Assembly: GCA_963556495.2 (NCBI GenBank)
Contig: OY747702.1
Coordinates: 13,204,193 to 13,268,192 of the forward strand
Direction of reading: 5' to 3'
DNA from: Valencia hispanica
Lineage: Eukaryota > Chordata > Actinopteri > Cyprinodontiformes > Valenciidae
Length of the DNA stretch: 64,000 nt
Shown: in pieces, positions 55,209-64,000 of the stretch
Layout: every line of letters begins with the position of its first letter
How positions within the stretch are numbered: the first letter of the stretch is position 1
Notes under the pieces: model-generated
Database searches by the model: none
What the model was told of the DNA's origin: nothing
The model's input: the letters and a program-made list of their open reading frames with translations, nothing else
Translations under genes and position numbers: made by a program

Positions 55209-55785
55209 GAGCACAGCCATGATCACTGAACCAAAACACAGACTTCCCCACTGGTAGGAGTGCAAGCCTTGGTCTTTATGCATACATATTCATACTGGAC
55301 TGTGACATCACGATCAATTTATTGGTTATTGTTTCAACTTCTTGCCATATTTGTCCATTTTACTGTTTTACTTTTGGTACTTAGTTTTATTATTCCTTTT
55401 TACTTAGTTGTTTAGTTGTGTTCTCCTAGCTAAGTGAGTTTTTTGATTAAAGTATTTTGACTGAAAGTTGAATTATTTTTGTAATAAACTATTGTATTTA
55501 GGAAGGTCGTTGTTTAATATTCAACTTACATGTGTAGTAACTTGCTGTTCAAAGGACACCAAGAACTTATTCCTTCATCTATTGTTTAATTACCTCAGCC
55601 TTATCAGGCAGGAAATCATACACATTAACTGAGACTGAACTATTTGGCTATTATTATTTTTCCTGGATCCCCGGATGGTGCCCGAAACTTGGTAATTTTG
55701 AAAATTATTAATCTTATTAATAATTGCCCTAAGCAAATATTCACAATTATTCCAAGCCAAAACCTACCTATCTGTGTCACAGCAC
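55209..55785 (+). repeat. Dispersed repeat R, longest copy
   Basis: Carries the 5' module (55209-55264, as at 1239-1294) fused to the 3' module (as at 3881-4158). The latter is interrupted by about 237 bp (55485-55721) bounded by TAA on the left and TAATAA on the right. The interior insert has no TIR I can see. It is unclear whether the 237 bp were inserted here or lost from the other copy. Confidence 0.65.
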
Positions 55786-56579
55786 TGCTATCTACATTGC
55801 AGCAAACTTTAACAAATTGTTTCAGCATTTCCACACAAGTAAATTCATTTCAGTTACAATATATTTCCCAAGCATCCAGATGATTAAAGCCTAAAGTCAA
55901 AATCTGTGTTGCTATTCCTTAAACACAGAGATGAAAACTCGAGTTTTAGTCTCAGACGGGAGTTGTGCATTAATAAAAACACTAAGACTTTAAATTAGGC
56001 TTGGACTTAGACAGTGATGGCTCGAGGCTTGACTTAGACTCGTGCCCTCGAACTCAAGTTTTAATCGGTCTGTGTCTCCTGTGGCTGGGTAGTAAAGCAC
56101 ACCAGTATGTGAGCAACAGATCGCAGCTCTGACAGCCGATGTGTGCATCATGCTCATATTTCACTGTGAAGGGGTTTGCTTGATTATTACATATACAGTA
56201 TTATACATATATACACTATTATCATTGATTATTATGGATTATTTGGACCGTAGGCTAATAATGGCTCATAAAGATATCTTAAGGTAACTGAAGTTGTACA
56301 TCAATGATTACATGGATGTCTCTTCAACTATATGTGTGTATTCAATGTCTTTAGATTATTGTTTTTTAACCCAAACTTAACTTACCAATCTGTTCATTCA
56401 GACAATCTCTCTCATTTACTCATTCACGCCACTCTCTGTCTTGCTTGTTGCATTGCAATTTATCCTACATAATAACACGTTTATTGTTTAAAATTGAAGT
56501 TTTATCATGTCAAATTGGGATACGTTTTTTTTCTAATAATCCTAAGAACCCTCGGACTCAGAGTGAGAAGAGGAAAACC
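55786..56579. other. Unassigned spacer
   Basis: AT-rich. No ORF, repeat end or RNA gene can be supported. Confidence 0.45.
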
Positions 56580-56587
56580 CTCCAAAC

Positions 56588-57151
56588 TAGGACTGCACAA
56601 TATATCGCAAATTGATCGCCTTCGGAATACCACTGTGTGCAATATTCACATCAAAAAGGATGTTTTGAGTACAGTAATTGTCGGCTAATATATTCCAAGC
56701 CTAATGAAGTTGTATTTTTCATTCTAATGTAATATTTAGCCAGGTGGACAAAGTCTCATGGCAGCAGGTGCTCACAATGGACACTAATGACATTGCCAAA
56801 AATGGTAAAGGTAACAGAGAGATGGAAAACCAGATGTGAAAGAGAGGAAATAGGAAAATAGACATACAACTAATATATTTACTGATATTATCGCAAGATT
56901 TTCCACATATTTTGCAGTACTAACAATAAGAATAACTGTCAAATATAGACAAAAATATCATTGTAACATTTACAAAAGGAGGTAAGATACATGCAGGTTA
57001 ATTGTCAACAAGATGGCAGGAGAGCAGCATAACTTGCTATTCAAGAGTTCTGTTGAAATTGTCTGTACTTTTTCATATCGCAAAAAATATTGCAGGGTTA
57101 AAAAAATAAATAAATCGCAATGTCAGTTTTTTCCTACATCGTGTAGCCCTA
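56588..57151. mobile_element. hAT-type MITE with perfect 8-bp target duplication
   Basis: 564 bp with terminal inverted repeats TAGGACTGCACAATATAT at the left and, in reverse, TAGGGCTACACGATGTAG at the right; a known teleost pattern with CGCAAAT-type subterminal blocks (ATATCGCAAATTGATCGCC, TCGCAATGTCAG). It is flanked by identical CTCCAAAC octamers (56580-56587 and 57152-57159), as made by hAT transposases. No transposase frame; non-autonomous. Confidence 0.9.
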
Positions 57152-57159
57152 CTCCAAAC

Positions 57160-59639
57160 CCTATGTAGTGTGCTAAATGATGAAGGAATGGATCATATCT
57201 TCATAGGAATTTTAAGGTGTTAACTGTGTCATTACAAGGTAAAATAAAAGCAATGTATTAGATTTATTAAGTCATGTTGATGTCAATTAGAGTTATTGTC
57301 ATTCCATTTTTTTTCATTAATTATTGTAGTTTTGCTTATGCTTCTGAGGTAAATACTGCACTTTATTTTTTTTTCAAATTAATTCAAAGCAGTACATAAA
57401 TGTTTGTTTTCATGTGCAGTCATATGCTAAAAGATAAAAAATATAATTTAAACTAGACCTAAGGACACAGGATACAGGACTTGAATTCCTAACCTATAAC
57501 GATCAATGTTACAGTCAGATTAAATGACATGCGCTGATGAGAAAACGTTTATTTAATTCAGCCGTGACTTGGACTAATGGTGAAAAAAAATTGACTTATG
57601 AATATCCCTGCTAATAATAAATTTGACTTTAAATGTAGGTAAACTGTGATAGACTGGTGACATGTCCAGGACGTACACTGAATGAATGGATACCATATTA
57701 TTACTGGTTATATGTGGAACTGGCACTGTATCCCTGTCCCTATCTTAGAATATTATCTTTTGTCTCAACTTTTTATTTAGGTGGTCAATACCACTGAATC
57801 AAACACAAATGAGTTTTTCTTTTGCCCATGAGAAAAGCGTTTTGCTTCTGAGACTATAGCAAAATCCATGCCTTCCCTACCACCTGAGTGTTTACTGGAA
57901 TACCAAGCATGTGTGGTCTTAAAAATATTGTAATCTGTAACTCACAAGGGTCTGCAAAGAGTTGCCATCGACGACGATGTGTAGTCCACATTCTTGTGCT
58001 TTCACTGAAAGTACTCACTGATAGACATTGAACCTTTAAGAAATCACCTAGAATAGAAGTTAACTTTGTGACAATGACATAGTAAGCAGTAAACAAGAGC
58101 AGAGTATCATTTTAGTTGTAGTGAGAATTTCAAATTGCCGCATTTGTCAGTGACTGTCAGTGCCACCTCAGGCTACATCCACCTTTCTATAAAAGGATAA
58201 TCCATCTGATCAAGCTGAAGCAAACTGTTCGACTGAGGTCCTAAACACATTTTTTGTTGTTTGTTTAAGCATATTTACTGCCATTTCCTCCACAAAATGT
58301 AGACGGTGTTGTGGTTTTATCTTAAAACACTTACTGTACTGTAATGAAGATAATTTATTTGTGGTAGATACATAACGTAGAAAATAAATGAATTAGTGAA
58401 GTTGATCAAAGACCAGTTGCTCAAACTGTGCATGGTCATGCCAAATTCACATCTTTTATAACTTTACTGCCATCTCCAGGATGAATTCAAACATTCCTTT
58501 TATACAATCACCAGATTTCTTTGTTTTTTCTTTTGTCCACTGTCACAAATTTTGCAGTTCTTCAGTTAGATTAACTTCCTATCGGTGGCACACAAATATA
58601 GGAAGTAAAGGCATAAAAAAGTAAATAGTTTTGCTAAGAAATTAACATAAAAACTCTAAATTAAAAACAAACCCTGGGAGATTAAAAAAAAGTTCAGAAA
58701 ACAAATAAATCAGGACTTGTTGAAGATTGGTGATATTAATAGTCTCAACCTTTGGTTGTTTGGGTTTTGTTTTCATTTGTGTTCCCTGTGTTGCCTAACA
58801 AAAATTGCCTTGGGTCTTTACTATTACTTATAAGGCATGGGAACTTTTTCTATAGAACACTTTCAACAACAATGTAATTCAAGGTGATGTACATCATTAA
58901 GGGATCAAATAAAATAAAAGCAGCAATAAAAGCATAAAACACATTGGAGACGCATGACATATTAAAACATATGATATTCCAGCTATTCAGCATATCAAAA
59001 GTGAGCTCTAAACAGATAGGTTTTTGATTTAAAGAACTCTGTGTTTCACGTGCGTTTTATGTGTCCTGTTTGGCAGGGTGGAGCTCAGAATTGGTGTCTG
59101 AGTACCAAGTAAAAGCCCAACAGATTTACTTTCACTTTTGCTATAGTACTCCACTTGATATATGTGTGAAAAATCTTTATTATGAATTGCTGGGGGTTTT
59201 ATTTCCTGATGTTATGGACACGAAGATGGAAAATTAAGGGGAAGAAAGAAAGAAGATGAAGAAGAGAGGTAGGAAACAAAAAGTCATGAGAGAAGGTAAG
59301 TTGAAAATATAAGAGAGGAAAGGGAACAAAGAAAACACAGGAAAACATTGAAGTCTGCCTCCGTACCCACAGGACGGCAGAGAGAGGGGAAACAACAAAA
59401 CAAAACACAAAAAAGGAACATCGACAAAACAAACCTTAGATCGCGAACTAATAACTACACAACCACATCACACAAAAATGGATACAAAAATACAACAACA
59501 ATGTCAGAAAAACTCATGGTAATCAAGCTCTAGTAATGATAACCTCAGCCCAAGAATATATCTGTAAACATCAGAGACCCCACATCTATATGTGTGTGTT
59601 AGCATGCTGGTGCATATAAGGTTTCTCCATAAGAGTGTT
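57160..59639. other. Unassigned spacer; LINE-3'-like fragment at 58845-59040
   Basis: 57640-57695 (ACTGGTGACATGTCCAGGAC, then GTACACTGAATGAATGGA) is a decayed LINE tail scrap. At 58845-59040 the pattern TATAGAACACTTTCAACAAC, CAATAAAAGCATAAAA and CTAAACAGATAGGTTTTTGA resembles an antisense LINE 3' end. 59240-59540 is purine-rich (AGAAAGAAAGAAGATG). No gene. Confidence 0.45.
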
Positions 59640-61150
59640 CGATAGCTGGTGTGAGCAGGCATCAATCCGTCTCCCAGGAATCAATGCAGACATGAAGGAG
59701 ATTGGAGCCAAGATGTCCAAAGGACCCCCAGAGCCCCAGGCAGACCAGAGCAGGGCCGACCACATCCCCCAAGAGAGGAGCAAACGAGAACCCCAGGGGA
59801 ACGTCCAGCGGATACTATGCAGGGGCCCGGGGGGCAGCAGTGACGAGCCCACGGGCCCTGCCGGCAAACAGCCGCGCCAGGGCGGGCCGGTCCATGGACC
59901 GGGAGAGCCGGGCCCCAGGGGGCCCCACCTCCCAGCAGAGACCCGACAAGGGACCGCCTGACGAGGGGCCCCCGCCACCACACGCCACCACCACCCTGGG
60001 CCAATCCCCACCGCCAACATCCCAGCGCCCTGCCCCATGTCGGGGCGCCCCACCGATAGCCACAGCAGATTGACAGCATCCCCAGGCCAAGCTGAGCCAG
60101 CACCTGGACACCAAGTTGTACCAGCTCCCGAGACCTGATCCCGCGCAACGCAGAGCCCTGAGATCAGGCATCCAACAAAGGCCACGGCCGGGCCAACCCG
60201 CCAATGAACCGACCACGCACGGTGCGCACAGAACAGGTGATCGAATGAGCAGAGAAATTACACTGTACCCTCACTCACACACCCCATACACACTTCATGC
60301 TCCCAGGTCCAGGTACCGATGCCCCAGTAGAGCCACTAGCCCCCGGACCCGGGAGATGGACCCCCTACCTTCTAGGATGGAGACAAGCAGACCGCCAAGA
60401 GCCCCGCAGTGGCGAGGTAGCCCGACAGCCCAGGACCCCGACCAGACCACCTGTTCCTCCTCCGGACCCCAACCCCTGATGGCCCGTAGCGAACAGGGGT
60501 GTAAGAAGACCCCTAGCCTCTACCCTCCCGCTCGAGTATGGTGTTGTTGCGTGTTGTAATAATGTGCATTTAAAACAGAGGGGTCGGATGTGGGGAAGGC
60601 AGCCACACATCCCCCAACCCCCACCCCGAGACCTCAGTGTCTATATGTGGTTTAACAGTGGGCACCGGCACCAGAGGTGAAGCTGATTGAACCGCTCCCC
60701 CTCTGGATGCCGAAAAGTGTGCCCACCCCAAAGTCCCTACATGTGTGTCGCATGAAAATGTTATTAGTGGGAGTGTCTAAGTTGTATATTAAAATTGGGA
60801 CCCAGGACGCCACGGGATAGCGAGGAGGGAAACCCCTCCTCGCACCCCAGTGATCTGCCCATGCCCCAAGACCCTATATGCGTGGCAAAGTGATGGAGCG
60901 GGTGGACAGAGGTGTTCGGGGATGGGAAGGGAAGAACTGGGAGTCAAAATGTCTTCCCAGGGAGCCAGCTCTCCCACTGACCCCAATAGGCACTGCTGTT
61001 CACCGGGATCCACCAGGAGAGGGAGGCCATGGCACGTTCAACCCAGGGCCCACAGCCACAGCACCACCAAACAGGTCAGTGCAGGATGCAGGTCAGTTAC
61101 TGCCATGATGTATGTGCTGAACACCTTGTTGATCAACAAGCCGAATTAAA
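59640..61150. other. GC-rich island of unknown origin
   Basis: The sequence changes abruptly from the AT-rich background to C/G-rich DNA with polypurine/polypyrimidine and CCAGG-type words, and stays so to about 61110, with a short AT-richer break at 60540-60600 and 60740-60800. Overlapping long ORFs on both strands (59586-60185 minus 199 codons; 59681-60148 minus 155; 60116-60559 plus 147) follow from the lack of AT-rich stop codons and have no recognisable domain. The right end reads TTGTTGATCAACAAGCCGAA, then TTAAAGCTCTTGAACTGAGA, possibly a retroposed 3' end (ATTAAA). Probably a teleost repeat of unknown class; a CpG island or processed copy is less likely. Confidence 0.45.
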
Positions 61151-61207
61151 GCTCTTGAACTGAGAAGGAATCCTTTTTCATCCTTGTTAAATAATATTTC
61201 CATAAAA

Positions 61208-61785
61208 ACAGCGTCCTCACAGGTCTGCCTAAAAAGTCAATCAGACGCTGCTGCTTGTGTTCCTCACTAGAACCAGGAAAGTAGAGCACATCACCCCAGT
61301 TCTAAAGTCCTTACACTGGCTCCCTGTAGCTCAGAGAATAGACTTCTAAATACTTTTACTAGTTTATAGATCATTGAATGGCTTAGCAACAAAGTATATT
61401 GAAAATCTACTGTTACTATACCAACCCACCAGAACACGCAGGTCCTCTAATTCCAGTCTACTTAACATCCCTAGAATCAGAACCAAACATGGAGAAGCAG
61501 CTTTCAGTTTCTATGCTTCTCTAATCTGGAACAAACTTCCAGAAAACTGCAAAGCTGCTGAAACACTGAGTTCTTTTAAATCACAACTAAAAACGTATCT
61601 GTATAGAGCTGCCTTTGAGTAATGTTTTGATGTATCATGTTTTGTGTATGCGTCTTGCTGTTTTTACATTATATGCTTTGTGTTACTGCTATTTTTATTT
61701 TACCTCTCAATCATGTAAAGCACTTTGAATGACCTTGTTGTTGAAAGTTTGCTATACAAATAAAGTTGCCTTGTCTTTCCTCATT
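61208..61785 (+). pseudogene. L2-type LINE C-terminus and 3' UTR with internal deletion
   Basis: Starts NSVLTGLPKKSIR-like, then loses about 20-25 bp relative to the 52.7-kb copy (the sequence QLQLIQNAAA is missing and the frame changes) and continues RTRKVEHITPVLKSLHWLPV, with a TAA in RIDF-stop-ILLLVYRS (about 61348). It is then open to the natural end (FEL-stop equivalent at 61622). The 3' UTR ends CTATACAAATAAAGTTGCCT. It cannot code for active RT. Confidence 0.9.
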
Positions 61786-61789
61786 GGTG

Positions 61790-62260
61790 GTGGTGCTAGT
61801 CCATGAAGTGTTTTATATATAATACAAGCCAATTTAAAACATTTAAAATGTTCAAAATTCAAAAGATTATATGTATCCAAAATAGGACAATGATGATATG
61901 CGAGAGGTTTTTTGTCAAATATTTTGAGTGCTTTTTTATACAGTGACTCAACTTTTCTAAGAGTTGTTTCATTTGTAAAGGACCAATTTGTGTAACAGTA
62001 ATCTGTATAAGAGAATACCATTGCATGCATAAACATTTTCACTGCTCTCAGTGTCATTGATGGTCAGATGTTTTTAAAAGTATGTAGGCGGTATTTAATT
62101 TTTTGGGAAATATGCTTTACATGGCTTTTAAAAGTCCGAGTAGAATCAAGAACCACTCCAAGATATTTAGTCTCATGCATCAATTGCAACTCTCCCTGTC
62201 CAATAAATACATGTGAGTTTACATCTATTTTTTCTGTTTTGTCAACATCATGCAAACTGT
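61790..62260 (-). pseudogene. Non-LTR ORF2 C-terminal relic of a second LINE family
   Basis: The minus strand reads KYLGVVLDSTRTFKSHVKHI, SQKIKYRLHTFKNI, a TGA stop (about 62064), then SMTLRAVKMFMHAMVFSYTD, YCYTNWSFTNETTLRKVESL and YKKALKIFDKKPLAYHHCPI, ending ACIIYKTLHGLAPPPM. This is the region after the RT palm of a CR1/L2/Rex1-type LINE, distinct in sequence from the copies on either side. The frame is otherwise intact, so only one nonsense mutation is seen. Neither end is complete. Confidence 0.8.
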
Positions 62261-62382
62261 CTTATTGGTGGTCAAAAGAAAAGTTTAATAGGTGGATGAG
62301 TTTAATCACCACTTTTGGACTTGTTCTATCTCAGCAGTGAGGATGTTACCAGCTTCTAACATATTATTCACTGAAGTGTATA

Positions 62383-64000
62383 TTCAATTCAATTCAATTC
62401 AGTTTATTTATATAGCACCAATTCAAAACAGATGTCATCTCAAGGCACTTAACAAGAAGTCATTTCAATACATTTATACAAACATTCCAATCAGTTAAAA
62501 AGTTTTCTATTTAAGGAATCCCAGCAGATTGCGTCAGTCATTGGCGTGAGGTTGGGCAGACTTTTCAACCACAGCAATCCTTCAGCAATCCCTCATACTG
62601 AGCAAGCATGTAGCGAGGGTGGAGAGGAAAAACTCCCCTTTAACAGGAAGAAACAAACAGAACCAGGCTCAGTAGGAGCGGCCATCTGCCACGACCATTT
62701 GGGGGTTTGAGAAGACAGAGCAGAAACACAGAAGGAACAGAAGATCTGATATAAGAGAACTTTCTATGTTACAGAAAGTAAAAAGTTAATAACAGGACAC
62801 AGTGGATGTTCAGTTACTGGGAGCATCATCCCAGTCGATGCCCCCCGGTCCAACAGGGCATTGCAGCCAAGCAGGATACCAGACCAGGTATATCTTCTAT
62901 GGAGAGAAAAACACTGAGAGAACACAAAGTTAACAGTCGAAATAACAGAATGTACTGTAATACAACTGGAGAGTAGTAGTAGGAGAGAAAAGTAACAGAG
63001 TGAAGAAAAGTGGTAAGTCTGTCCTCCAGCAGTCTAAGCCTATAGCAGCATAACTACAGAGATAGCTGAGGATGACCTAACCCACTCTAACTATAAGCTT
63101 TATCAAAAAGGAAAGTTTTAAGCCTGGCCTTAAAAGTAGACTAAGTGTCTGCCTCACGGACTAAAGCTGGGAGCTGGTTCCACAGGAGAGGAGCTTGATA
63201 ACCAAAAGATCTGCCTCCCATTCTACTTTTAGAAATCCCAGCAACTACAAGTAAACCTGCAGTCTGAGAGCGAAGGGCTCTGTTAGGAACATAAGGAACA
63301 ATTAGATCTCTGATGTATGATGGAGCTTGATTATTAAGGGTTTTGTGTGTAAGAAGAAGGATTTTAAATTCTATTCTGGATTTAACAGGGAGCCAATGAA
63401 GAAAAGGTAAAACAGGAGAAATGTGATCTCTCTTTTTAATATTCATCAGAACTCTTGCTGCCGCATTTTGGATCAACTGAAGGCTTTTAATGGCATTTTG
63501 TGGACTACCTGATAGTAAAGAATTACAGTAGTCCAGCCTTGAGGTAACAAATGCATGGACTAGTTTCTCAGCATCACTCCTGGACAGGATGTTTCTAATT
63601 TTAGCAATATTCCGGAGGTGAAAGAAGGAAATCCTAGAAACCTGTTTAATATGGGATTTAAATGTCAAGTCTTGGTCAAAAATAACACCGAGGTTCTTTA
63701 CGTTATTACTGGTGGCCAATTTAATGCCATCCAGATGAAGTGATTGACTAATCAGTTTCTTTTTAGAACTTCTGGTCCAAAGACAGCAACTTCTGTCTTG
63801 TCAGAATTTAAAAGCAAAAAGTTTAGATTTACCCATTTTTTTATGTCTTCCAGGCATGCCTGTAAGCTACCTAACAAACTGGGTTCATCAGGATTTATGG
63901 ATAAATATAGTTGTGTATCATCGGCATAGCTGTGGAAATTTGTCCCATGCTTCTACCAATTGGAAGCATATATATGGTGGAAAGAATTGGTCCAAGCACA
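62383..64000 (-). mobile_element. L2-type LINE, antisense, running off the window
   Basis: The left end is the terminal tail (ATTCAATTCAATTCAATTCA, the complement of a GAATTG repeat). It then continues through the complete 3' UTR homologous to 36116-36787 and into ORF2 to the window edge. Same subfamily as 35.7 kb and 18.3 kb. Confidence 0.93.
63087..64000 (-). pseudogene. L2-type reverse transcriptase, frameshifted
   Basis: Reading leftwards from the window edge: VLGPILSTIYMLPI (RT block 4), then, in a different frame, [11 protein letters not shown] with both catalytic Asp, LQACLEDIKKW and LNFLLLNSDKTEVAVFGPEV; a second frameshift near 63765; then ATSNNVKNLGVIFDQDLTFK, RLDYCNSLLSGSPQNAIKSL and SKSRMGGRSFGYQAPLLWNQ. 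A TAG at 63139-63141 precedes a still-conserved end (KTFLFDKAYS, stop at 63087-63089). So there are two frameshifts and one stop in about 300 codons. The endonuclease half would lie beyond the window. Confidence 0.92.

Noticed and set aside
59586..60610. Long ORFs (up to 199 codons) on both strands
   Set aside because: GC-rich DNA lacks stop codons in several frames at once; no domain, and both strands are open equally.

Overview
This is vertebrate nuclear DNA, almost certainly from a teleost fish (probably a percomorph such as a killifish or relative; the species cannot be read from the sequence). The evidence is an AT-rich background with no operon structure and a dense, multi-layered set of repeats typical of teleosts: Tc1/mariner relics, L2-type LINE 3' ends with a GAATTG-repeat tail, LINE ends with GATG-repeat tails, hAT and Harbinger-like MITEs, and a decayed retrovirus. 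I found no host gene exon, tRNA, rRNA or CRISPR array that I can defend. Most short ORFs are chance or repeat artefacts.

Layout. 0-8 kb: the 3' half of a Tc1 element at the left edge, antisense Tc1 scraps (about 1.0, 4.3 and 6.4 kb), a possible 1.27-kb DNA transposon with TIRs (2.0-3.3 kb), a hAT MITE with an 8-bp target duplication (5.8-6.3 kb) and a long TA microsatellite. 8.0-13.7 kb: a LINE 3' end, then an old endogenous retrovirus: 5' LTR, a primer-binding site matching tRNA-Trp, a leader, an eroded gag/pol region, recognisable integrase remnants, and an env remnant with a leader peptide, a Cys-x2-Cys motif and a polybasic site. No 3' LTR was found. 13.7-32 kb: mostly unassigned DNA with a Tc1 element carrying a nested L2 tail (18.2-19.8 kb), a Harbinger-like MITE with a TAA duplication (24.1-24.9 kb), Tc1 termini (27.3-27.6 kb) and further Tc1 relics. 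32.2-33.8 kb: a nearly complete Tc1 element with about 200-bp IR/DR-type ends whose transposase has lost its first catalytic Asp. 35.7-36.8 kb: an L2 copy. 39.3-43.8 kb: the most rearranged stretch, with an antisense LTR-like repeat, two coding-phase minisatellites, a pogo-like helix-turn-helix fragment, a pair of about 220-bp inverted arms 2.5 kb apart, and two direct repeats between which a 37-bp segment is flipped. 45-49.4 kb: a LINE reverse-transcriptase scrap and an unidentified antisense coding relic. 49.4-53.4 kb: L2 copies, one interrupted by a solo LTR with a perfect 5-bp target duplication. 55-57 kb: a dispersed repeat and a hAT MITE with a perfect 8-bp duplication. 59.6-61.1 kb: a GC-rich island of unknown origin. 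61.2-64 kb: three LINE fragments in mixed orientation.

There is no working gene set here; the elements are related by nesting. The window therefore reads as a relative insertion history: the L2 tail is younger than the 18-kb Tc1, the solo LTR is younger than the 52-kb L2, and a LINE tail lies inside the 5.8-kb hAT MITE. I saw no convincing sign of a new functional system. The best leads are the flipped segment at 43 kb, the inverted-arm structure around it, the unidentified coding relic at 48.4-49.3 kb, and the GC-rich island at 60 kb.
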